Assembly: GCA_023409975.1 (NCBI GenBank) | Contig: JAEYQO010000060.1 | Coordinates: 1-44,872, forward strand | Direction: 5' to 3' | Source of the DNA: Bacteroidota bacterium | GTDB taxonomy: Bacteria; Bacteroidota; Bacteroidia; Chitinophagales; Chitinophagaceae | Length of the DNA stretch: 44,872 nt | Shown: positions 16,698 through 25,489 of the stretch, piece after piece | How positions within the stretch are numbered: the stretch's first letter is position 1 | How the letters are laid out: each line of letters begins with the position of its first letter | Program-made: the position numbers and the translations under genes | Notes under the pieces: model-generated | Database searches by the model: none | Seen by the model: the letters and a program-made list of their open reading frames with translations, nothing else | Told to the model about the DNA's origin: nothing

Positions 16698-16791
16698 CAG
16701 TCCCGGAAACCCACCTCTTTACAGAGCAATAATCGCTATAGTTTTTTCGTTTCTTTAACTATATTTACACACATTAGCGATCTGAAATTCT

Positions 16792-17529
16792 ATGAATAGA
16801 AAGTTTTTACCAGCTCTGCTTGTCGCTGTTCTGAGTGTAGTTTTCTTTTCCTGTAAAAAGGAGACTGACGATAAATTCAAAGGAGACTATAGCAGGGCCT
16901 ACTTCCCGATGGAGATAGGACGATTTGTAACTTATGACGTAGACTCCACTCTTTGGGATGATTTTAAGCAGGTTAAGAGTATCCATAAATACCAGATGCG
17001 CTACATCATTGCTGACACCTTCACAGATAACCAGGGCAGGCCTTCATATCGACTGGACGTACTTTTAAGGAAAGGTGATACGCTCCCCTGGAACCAACAT
17101 CGCGTTCTTTACGTGACTGAAACCGAGAACCATCTTGAGTGGGTAGAGAATAACCTCAGGTTTATTAAGCTGGTATTCCCAATCGCTAATGATGTTCAGT
17201 GGAAAGGGAATAGTATGATACCGGTTCTCGATCAGCAATATCAGTATTTCCAGGACTGGACTTACCGGTATGAAAACTTCGAACAACCATTCAATCATAA
17301 TAAAGCCCAGTTTGATAATACTGTGACTGTGATGCAGATCGACGAAGAACTGAACAATCCTGAAACGATGCCGGATGCCTATGCATACAAAACCTACGGT
17401 AAGGAAGTGTATGCTTATGATATCGGAATGGTATACCGGGAAATCACCCGCTGGGAATACCAACCTGCTCAACCGAATAAGTTCAGGCGCGGCTATCAGG
17501 TAGTCATGAAGGCAATTGATCATAATTAA
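16792..17529 (+). CDS. Lipoprotein of unknown function
   Basis: 245 residues. The N-terminus is a lipoprotein signal ending VVFFSCKKE, the Cys-Lys-Lys style common in Bacteroidota. The rest is Tyr-, Asp- and Trp-rich beta sequence (MEIGRFVTYDVDS, RYIIADTFTDNQG, YAYDIGMVYREITRWEYQ) without a domain I recognise. The stop is 8 bases before the start of the subtilase gene, so the two are probably co-transcribed and may act together at the cell surface. A TATATTTA -7-like element lies at 16760-16767. Confidence 0.8.
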   Translation: MNRKFLPALLVAVLSVVFFSCKKETDDKFKGDYSRAYFPMEIGRFVTYDVDSTLWDDFKQVKSIHKYQMRYIIADTFTDNQGRPSYRLDVLLRKGDTLPWNQHRVLYVTETENHLEWVENNLRFIKLVFPIANDVQWKGNSMIPVLDQQYQYFQDWTYRYENFEQPFNHNKAQFDNTVTVMQIDEELNNPETMPDAYAYKTYGKEVYAYDIGMVYREITRWEYQPAQPNKFRRGYQVVMKAIDHN

Positions 17530-17537
17530 TCAGTTGG

Positions 17538-19211
17538 ATGCACCTGAAACCATGGATACTATCACTTCTGCTTCTTTCATTACTGGCCAATAAGGTCTCA
17601 GCACAGGGGCAGTATGCTTTCAGGATCACACTTACTGACAAATCCGGCGCACCTTCCGTAGCCAATCCTTCCGTATTTCTCTCTCAAAGGGCAATTGACA
17701 GACGTAGCCAACAGGGCATCGCTGTGGACTCTACAGACCGTCCTATCTCACCGGTTTATACCGATAGCATTCTGAGATTAACACAAGGTAAGTTTCACGT
17801 TAAATCAAACTGGCTCAATACACTAGTAATACTTTTGGAAGATTCTGGCAAAATCCTCCAGTTGCAGGGCCTCAGTTTCATTCAGGATATCAAGTTGGTA
17901 GGTTTCTATGTGAATGGACTGCATATAGTATCTCCCTCTGGAGATAGTTCCGCAAAACCGGATGATCCGGTTTCTGAAACGGCATTCAAAACCTCGGCTG
18001 ATCCTGCCTGGTATGGATCTACCTGGGGACAGACTAATTTCTCCGGTGGACAATGTCTGCATGACCAGGGATGGCTCGGACAGGGAAAACTCATTGCAGT
18101 TATCGATGACGGGTTTCATGGCGTCAATACAGCCGCTCCTTTTGACAGCCTTTTTTCGTCTGGCAGAATTAAAGATCACTACAACTTTGTGAAGGCTGAC
18201 CCTGATGTTTTTGGCTTTAGCGCCCATGGAACACAGGTTTTAAGCACAATTGCCGCCTACGAGCCCAATTCTTATGTCGGAGCAGCACCACTAGCTGATT
18301 TTGCGCTATACATCTCCGAGGAAATTACGGGCGAACAACAGGTGGAACTGGATAATCTTATCGCAGCCTTCGAAAGAGCGGACAGCGTTGGAGCAGACAT
18401 CGTCAGCACCTCTCTGGGCTATAATATTTTTTATGGTATTAGCGCCTATCAGTTTTCCAATGCGGAACTTAATGGTAAGTCTACACCCGCGTCCCGGGCC
18501 GCTAATCTGGCAAGCCAGAAAGGTATGCTTATGGTGATAACGATGGGAAACGAAGGCACTGGCGGCTTGCTCTCTCCTGGTGACGCGGATAGCGCGCTGA
18601 CCGTAGGTAACATGAACGCATCAAAGATTCCTGCCAGCAATAGTGGCTATGGCCCCAACGGTGATGGTGTCATCAAACCTGAGGTGACCGGCCTTGGATC
18701 ACCTGCCCAGGTTGTATCAAGTAATGGAAATATTTTCGGAGTCAACGGCACCTCAGTCGCTACGCCTCAAATTGCCGGATATGCTGCCTGTCTTTGGCAG
18801 GGCTTTCCCGCTTTGACATCGTGGGAGCTCAAACGAGTGATCGTAGCAGGAAGTAATCTCTGGCCCAATGCGCAGATGCCACAACATGGATATGGTGCAG
18901 CCGATTTCTGTAAATCTTTGACAATACTCGACCTGGAAGAGGTACCATCACGAGAGGCACCTGAACTATCTATTTCCCCCAATCCCTTTGAGCGATCCAT
19001 CAAGCTAAAAGTCACAGCAAAAAAACAGGGGCCTCTTCAATTAATAGTCAGCGATCTTACAGGAACAATCGTTCTGCAAACGGAAGTGTTCCTGAAGCAG
19101 GGACAAAATGATATCCCTCTTATGATTCAGGAACAGCTTTCAACGGGGGTCTATCTTGGTTGCTTCAAATGGGATAACCAGGAGAAGACGATTAAACTGA
19201 TGAAATACTAG
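17538..19211 (+). CDS. S8 family (subtilisin-like) serine protease with T9SS sorting domain
   Basis: 557 residues: signal peptide (1-22), an N-terminal propeptide-like region to about 175, the peptidase domain (~180-460) and a C-terminal type A sorting domain (ISPNPFERSIKLKV to the end). The triad is Asp190 in AVIDDGF, His230 in AHGTQ and Ser406 in NGTSVATPQIAGY; Asn338 in MGNEG provides the oxyanion hole. It is expected to be a secreted or surface-anchored protease exported by T9SS. The final codons overlap the convergent rsmB-like gene by 4 bases. Confidence 0.93.
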   Translation: MHLKPWILSLLLLSLLANKVSAQGQYAFRITLTDKSGAPSVANPSVFLSQRAIDRRSQQGIAVDSTDRPISPVYTDSILRLTQGKFHVKSNWLNTLVILLEDSGKILQLQGLSFIQDIKLVGFYVNGLHIVSPSGDSSAKPDDPVSETAFKTSADPAWYGSTWGQTNFSGGQCLHDQGWLGQGKLIAVIDDGFHGVNTAAPFDSLFSSGRIKDHYNFVKADPDVFGFSAHGTQVLSTIAAYEPNSYVGAAPLADFALYISEEITGEQQVELDNLIAAFERADSVGADIVSTSLGYNIFYGISAYQFSNAELNGKSTPASRAANLASQKGMLMVITMGNEGTGGLLSPGDADSALTVGNMNASKIPASNSGYGPNGDGVIKPEVTGLGSPAQVVSSNGNIFGVNGTSVATPQIAGYAACLWQGFPALTSWELKRVIVAGSNLWPNAQMPQHGYGAADFCKSLTILDLEEVPSREAPELSISPNPFERSIKLKVTAKKQGPLQLIVSDLTGTIVLQTEVFLKQGQNDIPLMIQEQLSTGVYLGCFKWDNQEKTIKLMKY

Positions 19212-20359
19212 CTTTTCAAAACAGCTACAAACATACTGTCAGCTCTTTCTCCTATTCCGTTCAACAGGTTCATAGATTCTATTGAAAGTCCCTCCCGCGT
19301 GAGGTGTTCTACAACCTCTTCATTCTCCTGCCTGAATACTGAACAGGTAACATAAATCAACCTGCCACCCTTTTTAAGAAAGTTCACAGCGTTGAGAGCT
19401 ATCGCGGACTGCCGGGTTGCATATTCCTGCACTATTGACGGCTCAAAGAAATATAACTGTTCGGGAGTTCTGGCCCAGGTACCGGAACCAGAACAGGGCA
19501 CATCACAAATTATCTGATCAAACATCTTTCCTGTTAAATGCCGACTGAGCTGCGAGGCATCGGTAGCATCTACAACTATGGATTCGGGAAGTGGAAGATC
19601 GTACAGTCGGAAACGTTGCCGCAGATTATGCAGGATAGACGCCCGCTTATCCGTAACGGTCAAGTGAATGTTGGGTTCCTGATCCATTAACAGAAGAGAT
19701 TTTCCACCTGCGCCCGAACAGCAATCCCTCCATTTCTGCCCTTTTCGTGGTTGGATAAAACTACCTGTCCGCCTGGAGGAAAGATCCTGAACGACATAAT
19801 CCTCCGCCCTCAGTATCTGATCAATCGGTGTTCCATTTGGAAGCTCTATCACATCCTGATCCCTTGTATTGTAACTGATACCCTTTTCATTGAGCGCTTT
19901 AATCACCTGGCTTCTTCGCGCTCTGATCCGAATGAACAAAGACGGTTGGCGCAGCATGGACATCAACCATTCATCCTTCGTTAACCCCTCGGACAACATC
20001 GGGACTGTCGGAGCAAGATGCTCCGTATTCCAGCTGGCAATAGGATTCAGGAAGATCAGCTTCTCCTGCAGCGGTAATGATTTGACGTGCTGAAAACTTT
20101 CCGGGAGGAGCCCTAACACTTTGCTTTCATTAGTATCACAGATCAGCAGACTACACTCCAGACGAGTTCGCATAGCCAGTTCCGCAGGAAATCCCTTTGC
20201 TGCACGGTACCAACAATAGGCCATTTCAGACAGAATCCGCCGGTCTCGACTGCCAAGCGCTGGGTGCTGCCTGAAATAGGTTTTCAGATAATAAGCAAGC
20301 GGCAATTGACAGGTGTAGGAACTGATAATGGTGTTTATATGGTTCCAGATATAACGCAA
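19208..20359 (-). CDS. RsmB/NOP2-type rRNA (cytosine-C5) methyltransferase
   Basis: 383 residues. SAM-dependent RNA m5C methyltransferase of the Fmu/NSUN family. The N-terminal ~140 residues resemble the NusB-like/RNA-binding part (SRDRRILSEMAYCWYRAA). Motif I is in WRDCCSGAGGKSLLL. Motif IV is CDVPCSGSGTWART and motif VI with the catalytic Cys is IYVTCSVFRQENEEVVE. Exact target (C967 or C1407 type) cannot be told from sequence. Convergent with the subtilase gene. Confidence 0.9.
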   Translation of the reverse strand: MRYIWNHINTIISSYTCQLPLAYYLKTYFRQHPALGSRDRRILSEMAYCWYRAAKGFPAELAMRTRLECSLLICDTNESKVLGLLPESFQHVKSLPLQEKLIFLNPIASWNTEHLAPTVPMLSEGLTKDEWLMSMLRQPSLFIRIRARRSQVIKALNEKGISYNTRDQDVIELPNGTPIDQILRAEDYVVQDLSSRRTGSFIQPRKGQKWRDCCSGAGGKSLLLMDQEPNIHLTVTDKRASILHNLRQRFRLYDLPLPESIVVDATDASQLSRHLTGKMFDQIICDVPCSGSGTWARTPEQLYFFEPSIVQEYATRQSAIALNAVNFLKKGGRLIYVTCSVFRQENEEVVEHLTREGLSIESMNLLNGIGERADSMFVAVLKS

Positions 20360-20436
20360 CAGAGCAGTGTTTTAGAAGCAGCAAGGTTGCAGCACCTGCA
20401 TGCATCGGACCGGTGAAGTTATATAGAATTCACTTT

Positions 20437-20490
20437 CTCACCTTTACTTCCAGTTGTGGTATCCAATCCCCAGCATGGGAGTAAGGTGAG
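20437..20490. other. Long-loop inverted repeat between odhB and the rsmB-like gene
   Basis: CTCACCTT (20437-20444) pairs with AAGGTGAG (20483-20490), extended imperfectly by ACTTCC / GGGAGT inside. It lies in the 240-base region upstream of the rsmB-like gene. Role unknown. Confidence 0.3.
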
Positions 20491-20546
20491 TTTAAGGGTT
20501 TTGACTCGTACCATTCTCAATCCACCCTTAGGGAACTAAAGCTTTA

Positions 20547-20580
20547 GAAAAAAAACTGCCGTCCGGAACGGACGGCAGTC
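20547..20580 (-). terminator. Rho-independent terminator of odhB
   Basis: An 11-bp perfect stem ACTGCCGTCCG / CGGACGGCAGT (20555-20565 and 20569-20579) with a GAA triloop; on the minus strand it is followed by eight T. It lies 18 bases after the odhB stop. Confidence 0.92.
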
Positions 20581-20597
20581 AAACTTTTAAAAGACTA

Positions 20598-21818
20598 TCA
20601 AACTTCTAGCAAAGCCTGTACAGGGTCTTTTGCAATCAGAAGCAACTCGGGATTTTCCAGTAACTCTTTAACCCTTACGAGGAAGCTCACTGATTCTCGT
20701 CCATCAATAATCCGGTGATCATAGCTTAATGCCAGATACATCATAGGACGTGCTTCAATTTTTCCGTTCACGACCATCGGACGCTCCTGGATTTTGTGCA
20801 TTCCGAGGATAGCAGACTGGGGAATATTGATGATTGGTGTGGACATAAGAGAGCCGAAAACGCCACCATTTGTGATCGTGAAGGTGCCACCGGTCATCTC
20901 TTCCATACTGAGCTTGTTCTCACGGGCTTTTTTGGCCAGCTCCAGCACTTTGCTCTCAATCTCTGCCATACTAAGGCTTTCGGCATTCCGTATCACCGGC
21001 ACCACCAGACCTTTAGGAGCAGAAACTGCTATAGAGATATCGCTATAATCATGATAAACGATCTCTTCCCCATCGATATAGGCATTCACTGCCGGCCATT
21101 CCTGGAGTGCTATACAACACGCTTTTGTGAAAAAAGACATGAAGCCGAGATTGACCCCGTGCATCTCTTTAAAGGTGTCCTTATACTTTTTCCTGATCTC
21201 CATGATCCTGCCCATATCCACTTCGTTGAAAGTAGTGAGCATGGCAGTGGTATTCTTGGCTTCTACCAGACGACGGGAAACGGTCTTACGCAGATTGCTC
21301 ATCTTCTCTCTGCGGTCATTGCGGGAGAATGCCTCTGCCCCACCCTTTCTGCCTGGGTTGGTAAGCGCTTCAAGAACATCATTCTTCAAAATTCTTCCCA
21401 TTGAGCCAGATCCCTTTACCTGTGCAGGATTCACCTGCTTATCCGCCATTATGGATCGGGCGACAGGAGTTGCCCTGACATCAGTGGGAACCTCCTTAGC
21501 CGGGGCTGCAGCCTTCTGCTCCTTTGCAGGCGCTTCAGATTTTTGCGGTGTTGGTGGAGGTGTAGCGGCTCCTTCAGGCCTTGCAGCGGTTTCATCGATC
21601 TTACAGGCCAGATCACCGATATTCAGCGTATCTCCTTCTTTTGCAACGATGTGCAGAATGCCTGCCTTCTCTGCGTTCAGTTCGAATGTAGCCTTTTCAG
21701 ATTCCAGTTCACAGATCAATTCGTCACGTTCAACCCATGCTCCATCCTCCTTCAGCCATTTGACCAGGGTCACCTCATTGATTGATTCCCCTACGGCAGG
21801 CACTTTTATGTCTATCAT
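20598..21818 (-). CDS. odhB: Dihydrolipoyllysine-residue succinyltransferase (E2 of 2-oxoglutarate dehydrogenase)
   Basis: 406 residues. One lipoyl domain (1-75) has the lipoylated K42 in ELESEKATFEL. An Ala/Pro/Lys/Glu linker (80-110) follows, then a peripheral subunit-binding domain (~115-150) and the catalytic CoA acyltransferase core with His368 and Asp372 in SYDHRIIDG. EAKNTTAMLTTFNEVDM is typical for succinyl- rather than acetyl-transferases. The E1 gene (odhA/sucA) is not adjacent; upstream lies a divergent mgtC-like gene, so odhB is transcribed alone here. Confidence 0.95.
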   Translation of the reverse strand: MIDIKVPAVGESINEVTLVKWLKEDGAWVERDELICELESEKATFELNAEKAGILHIVAKEGDTLNIGDLACKIDETAARPEGAATPPPTPQKSEAPAKEQKAAAPAKEVPTDVRATPVARSIMADKQVNPAQVKGSGSMGRILKNDVLEALTNPGRKGGAEAFSRNDRREKMSNLRKTVSRRLVEAKNTTAMLTTFNEVDMGRIMEIRKKYKDTFKEMHGVNLGFMSFFTKACCIALQEWPAVNAYIDGEEIVYHDYSDISIAVSAPKGLVVPVIRNAESLSMAEIESKVLELAKKARENKLSMEEMTGGTFTITNGGVFGSLMSTPIINIPQSAILGMHKIQERPMVVNGKIEARPMMYLALSYDHRIIDGRESVSFLVRVKELLENPELLLIAKDPVQALLEV

Positions 21819-21880
21819 GGAAAAAATATGATGTTTAGCGGGGTGCTAAATTAGCAAACACCTGTGCATTCACCAAAAAG

Positions 21881-21947
21881 ACCCGGGCGGCTGCACACTA
21901 TAGATACGATCCCGGACCAGGCTAACTGAACCGGGTGCGCTTTTTTT
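21881..21947 (+). promoter_or_regulatory. Possible attenuator-like leader of the mgtC-like gene
   Basis: CCGGGT (21931-21936) can pair with ACCCGG at 21881-21886, or its CCGGG with CCCGG at 21911-21915; the two are mutually exclusive. A run of seven T follows at 21941-21947, 19 bases before the GTG start. The stems are short (5-6 bp), so this is a weak candidate; no transcript start could be fixed. Confidence 0.3.
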
Positions 21948-21966
21948 ATAGATTAGATTAAAATTA

Positions 21967-22617
21967 GTGAACTTGATTCCAGATGATATTCAAAAGCTGC
22001 TGATTGCTACACTACTGGGTGCTGTAATTGGCCTTGACCGGGAATACCGGGGAAAGGCAGCTGGATTTCGCACGCTGATGCTGGTGAGTATGGGTTCAGC
22101 ATTATTTACAATTGTCTCGTTCAGGATGATTTCCCTGGACCCCTATAACAATAGCGACGTAACAAGGATAGCTTCCAATATCCTGACGGGCATCGGCTTC
22201 CTGGGTGCAGGGATCATATTCAGGCGCCACATGGATGTGCAGGGATTGACTACAGCGGCGACGGTTTGGGCAACAGCAGCGATCGGAATGTCTGTAGCGA
22301 TCGGCTCCTACACCATAGCAGTCGTAGGCACTATCGTCACCTGGCTCACACTATCACTCATGCATCGCTTCGAACAAGGCTTCGAAAAATGGTATTCTGT
22401 AGAAAAGTATCAGATTACCTGGGATGGTGAGCGTTACGGCATGATCGATTGTGCAGAGTTCTTCGGGGAAAATACCTTTGTTCTCAAACAAACAAAAATC
22501 CTTAAAAAGGAGCACCTCATAACTGCTGAGTGGACGATACGAGCCAGACGCAGCACTCATAGGCTTTTTACCGAAAAAGTTCTTCAGGACCCTCGTATTA
22601 CGAGCCTTCATTACTAA
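21967..22617 (+). CDS. MgtC/SapB family membrane protein
   Basis: 216 residues. The N-terminal ~140 residues carry the family membrane domain: GAVIGLDREYRGKAAGFRT, then VTRIASNILTGIGFLGAGII, then VQGLTTAATVWATAAIGM. The last ~75 residues are a soluble regulatory-like domain. MgtC proteins are linked to growth under low magnesium and to ATP synthase control in pathogens; the role of this environmental homologue is unknown. The start is a GTG at 21967, just after an AT-rich leader. The 3' end overlaps cdd by 20 bases on the opposite strand. Confidence 0.92.
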   Translation: MNLIPDDIQKLLIATLLGAVIGLDREYRGKAAGFRTLMLVSMGSALFTIVSFRMISLDPYNNSDVTRIASNILTGIGFLGAGIIFRRHMDVQGLTTAATVWATAAIGMSVAIGSYTIAVVGTIVTWLTLSLMHRFEQGFEKWYSVEKYQITWDGERYGMIDCAEFFGENTFVLKQTKILKKEHLITAEWTIRARRSTHRLFTEKVLQDPRITSLHY

Positions 22618-23083
22618 GAAAACGACTTCCAAATGCAAAGGGCATCAGGCAGTCTGCCGTTTCCAGAAATATAAAATCGCCCGCGGAATTGCACAGGTAG
22701 ATCGTTACAGGTTTACCCTGCCATTGCTCTACTTCCAGTAAAGATTGACGACATATACCGCAGGGCGAAATGGGCTTCGTCGTCTTCATAGGATCTTCAT
22801 AGGTAACCAGCAGTGTCTTAACGTATCTGGACTTATCAGTCATTTCCAGCGATGCTAATGCTGCCCTTTCAGCGCAGATACCCGCAGGATAGGAGGCGTT
22901 TTCGTGATTGGATCCTGTGAGTATGGATTGATCACTCAACAAGATCGCAGCCCCGACACGGAATCCGGAATATGGTGCATAGGCAGTGGCGATTGCCCGT
23001 TTTGCTTCATCAAATAATGCTTGTATTTCTGCGCGTTCCTCCGTGATGGCCCCGCGCCTGTAATTGAAGCTATAGCGATCCAT
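22598..23083 (-). CDS. cdd: Cytidine deaminase
   Basis: 161 residues from ATG 23083. It deaminates cytidine and deoxycytidine for pyrimidine salvage. The zinc site is C70 and E72 in GICAERAAL and C108/C111 in PCGICRQ; the substrate loop is APYSGFRVGAAI. The reading frame stays open upstream for 62 codons through crcB, but this has no homology. It starts 5 bases after the crcB stop, so the two are one transcript. Confidence 0.95.
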   Translation of the reverse strand: MDRYSFNYRRGAITEERAEIQALFDEAKRAIATAYAPYSGFRVGAAILLSDQSILTGSNHENASYPAGICAERAALASLEMTDKSRYVKTLLVTYEDPMKTTKPISPCGICRQSLLEVEQWQGKPVTIYLCNSAGDFIFLETADCLMPFAFGSRFLSNEGS

Positions 23084-23088
23084 AGTTG

Positions 23089-23403
23089 TTATTGCGCCAG
23101 TAGAATTCCCGCCCTGCAACAGACGATTCCTAAAACTACACTTATTCCTACATAGAGTACTCCAGTGAAGATTTTTTTGCCCCAAAACCCCATCATCCCT
23201 GCCAGGTATATTTCGGATCTGGCACTTTCTTTTGAGATACCTCCCAGAAGAACTCCGGCGAGAAAACAACCCAGGAGGTTGACAAATAATGTTACACCCG
23301 GGAGCCCAGGCAAACCCTTGTTTCGGAGCATTAGATGAACTGCATATCTTGCTATACTTCCCGCAGCTCCTCCGGCTGCAACAAAAAGAAAAGCGCGTAA
23401 CAT
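23089..23403 (-). CDS. crcB: Fluoride channel FluC/CrcB family, internally shortened
   Basis: 104 residues against about 120-130 for the family. Helix 1 (GGAAGSIARY) and helix 2 (TLFVNLLGCFLAGVLLGG, with the conserved Asn) are intact. After LAGMMGFWG the expected TTFSTF Phe-box, the Na+-binding break of helix 3 and the following glutamate loop are absent; the frame goes straight through KKIFTGV to the helix-4-like LYVGISVVLGIV. About 20 codons seem deleted in frame. None of the three frames across the junction restores the motif. It may be a decaying gene. Confidence 0.75.
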   Translation of the reverse strand: MLRAFLFVAAGGAAGSIARYAVHLMLRNKGLPGLPGVTLFVNLLGCFLAGVLLGGISKESARSEIYLAGMMGFWGKKIFTGVLYVGISVVLGIVCCRAGILLAQ

Positions 23404-23443
23404 ATGCTAAAGTTACGCGCCTTTCTATGAAGCTTTTCTATGA

Positions 23444-24538
23444 CTATTCAACCCAGTCTGCTATGAACAGATTGGTATCGTGACCACCGCCATTATTCCT
23501 GTTAGAGCTGAATATTATTTTTTTCCCATCAGGTGAGAACATTGGGAAAGCGTCGAACCCACCATCAGTAGATACTTTTCTCAATCCCGTGCCATCCATA
23601 TTGATGATATACATATTGAAAGGAAATCCGCGCTCATATTCATGATTCGATGCAAAAATGATACGTTTACCGTCGGGCATAAAATTCGGAGCCCAGTTTG
23701 CCTTGCCGAGGCTGGTAACCTGGCGGGCATCTGAACCATCTGCATTAGCAACAAATACTTCCATATTTGTAGGCATTACCAGCCCCTGAGCGAGTAGATC
23801 TTTATATTCTCTAATCTCCTGTTCGGTCTTTGGACGGGAAGCTCTCCAGAGAATTTTGGTTCCATCGGGGGAAAACCAGGCTCCACCATCATAACCGATA
23901 TCGGTCGTTACCTGCTTCACATTGCTTCCATCGATATCCATTACATAGAGATCAAGATCTCCATTACGCATTGATGTAAAGACGATTTTGTCACCTTTGG
24001 GAGAAATTGTTGCCTCAGCATCATAACCGGGTTCAGTTGTGAGCTGTTTTACTACTTTGCCTTCAAGATCAGACACGAACAGATCGTACGAATCATAGAT
24101 CGGCCAGACATACTTTTTGAGCTTCTGACGATCCGGTAGGGGTGGGCACTTTTCACTCCCCAGGTGCGTGGAGGCATAAAGCACATGTTGCATATCCGGC
24201 ATCAGGTAAGCACAGGTTGTTCTTCCAAGACCGGTACTGACCATCTTATACTGAAACTCCTCATTCCCGGAAGGAATCTTTCCATAAAATATCTGATCAC
24301 ATTCCGGACCCTCCTGCTTATGGGTACGCTGGAAAATGATATGATCGTTGTCATACCCGAAATAGGCTTCCGCATTGTCACCACCGAAGGTGAGTTGTTT
24401 TACGTTTTTGAAATGCTTCTCATCCGGATAGACCAGATCTTTCATTTCGGATACGTCACTGTTCGCAGCCGGATGCTGTGCAAATGATGCAAAGGCAGAT
24501 GCCAGCAGCATTCCCGATAATAATACCTTGATTTTCAT
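23444..24538 (-). CDS. Secreted TolB-like beta-propeller protein (PD40 repeats)
   Basis: 364 residues with a signal peptide (MKIKVLLSGMLLASAFASFAQ). At least four PD40/WD40-like blades are visible: ISPKGDKIVFTSMRNGDLDLY, FSPDGTKILWRASRP, FMPDGKRIIFASNHEYE and FSPDGKKIIFSSNRNNGG. The fold is that of the TolB propeller, but there is no TolB N-terminal domain and no neighbouring tol/pal gene, so it is not called tolB. Probably periplasmic. It has its own -7 element and precedes crcB-cdd on the same strand. Confidence 0.85.
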   Translation of the reverse strand: MKIKVLLSGMLLASAFASFAQHPAANSDVSEMKDLVYPDEKHFKNVKQLTFGGDNAEAYFGYDNDHIIFQRTHKQEGPECDQIFYGKIPSGNEEFQYKMVSTGLGRTTCAYLMPDMQHVLYASTHLGSEKCPPLPDRQKLKKYVWPIYDSYDLFVSDLEGKVVKQLTTEPGYDAEATISPKGDKIVFTSMRNGDLDLYVMDIDGSNVKQVTTDIGYDGGAWFSPDGTKILWRASRPKTEQEIREYKDLLAQGLVMPTNMEVFVANADGSDARQVTSLGKANWAPNFMPDGKRIIFASNHEYERGFPFNMYIINMDGTGLRKVSTDGGFDAFPMFSPDGKKIIFSSNRNNGGGHDTNLFIADWVE

Positions 24539-24549
24539 AATATTGACTG

Positions 24550-24557
24550 CAAAGCTA
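24550..24557 (-). promoter_or_regulatory. Predicted -7 element of the TolB-like gene
   Basis: The minus strand reads TAGCTTTG, an exact TAnnTTTG match, 12 bases before the ATG at 24538. Confidence 0.6.
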
Positions 24558-24614
24558 CGCCCATCCGCTTTAACAGGGGATGATAACTGTCACCGAATTG
24601 TCAAAGGAAACCAG

Positions 24615-25484
24615 TTATTTCGCGTTACGCTTTAGGTACTCATCAATCTCAGCGAGCTTGAAGGTATCTTTTATCTTCACCCTTCCATCCACTTCCTGAA
24701 GAGTTGCACATTCGATCTTTGGATCGTGTTCGAAGAACAAAATCCAGTCACCGGTAACAGCCTCTCTCAAAATTTTCTTTTTCTCCTTTAGCGTTTCCAA
24801 TGGCTGCATATCATAAGCCATGACCCAGGGAATCGAAACATGCGCTGCACTTGGTAGCAGATCCGCGCAGTAGAGAATCGTCCTGCCATTATATTCTATT
24901 TGAGGCAGCATCATACCCTCTGTATGTCCGTTCACCACTCTTACCTGGATATCCTGCACCCATTCACTTCCGTCCATAAGCTCAATATGTCGGAGGATGC
25001 CTTCCTTTTCCGCCAGCGGAACAAAATTCTCTTTCAGAAATGACGCTTTCTCACGATCATTAGGTGAAAGCGCAGATTTCCAATGGACTTCATTACTCCA
25101 GTAAAAAGCTTTTGGAAATGTTGGCACCAGCTGATCTCCTTCTTTCCTCACTGCCCCACCTGAATGGTCGAAATGCAGATGTGTCAGAAACACGTCTGTT
25201 ATATCTTCCGGTTTGAAACCATATATAGCGAGGCTATCGATCAGTGATGCATCTCCGTGAGGATGGTAGAAACTGAAGAACTTCTGATCCTGTTTATCAC
25301 CCATACCGGTATCAATAAGGATCCTGTAGTTCCCATTCTCGATCAGCATACACCTCATCGCCCAGCTACACATGTTATTATCATCTGCCGGATTTGCTTT
25401 CTGCCACATGGTTTTAGGGACCACACCGTGCATAGCACCACCATCCAGTTTGAAATATCCTGCGTTGATTGTATACAGTCTCAT
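24615..25484 (-). CDS. MBL-fold metallo-hydrolase
   Basis: 289 residues, cytoplasmic. The zinc motif HLHFDH (H102, H104, D106, H107) sits in VFLTHLHFDHSGG; a later His is in VVNGHTEGMMLP and an Asp in LYCADLLPSAAH. The layout is like the AiiA/AttM lactonase and related hydrolase group, but the substrate cannot be deduced. It starts 5 bases after the MFS transporter stop, so the two are co-transcribed. Confidence 0.9.
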   Translation of the reverse strand: MRLYTINAGYFKLDGGAMHGVVPKTMWQKANPADDNNMCSWAMRCMLIENGNYRILIDTGMGDKQDQKFFSFYHPHGDASLIDSLAIYGFKPEDITDVFLTHLHFDHSGGAVRKEGDQLVPTFPKAFYWSNEVHWKSALSPNDREKASFLKENFVPLAEKEGILRHIELMDGSEWVQDIQVRVVNGHTEGMMLPQIEYNGRTILYCADLLPSAAHVSIPWVMAYDMQPLETLKEKKKILREAVTGDWILFFEHDPKIECATLQEVDGRVKIKDTFKLAEIDEYLKRNAK

Positions 25485-25489
25485 AATGT

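Noticed and set aside
16650..16791. tRNA or small RNA gene between mnmA and the lipoprotein
   Set aside because: Only a 5-bp hairpin is present; no cloverleaf, CCA end or terminator could be built.
20796..21404. Plus-strand open frame of 202 residues
   Set aside because: Lies entirely antisense to the well-conserved odhB core.
23084..23269. Upstream extension of cdd
   Set aside because: The frame is open but it overlaps crcB and has no homology; cytidine deaminases start near MDRYSF.
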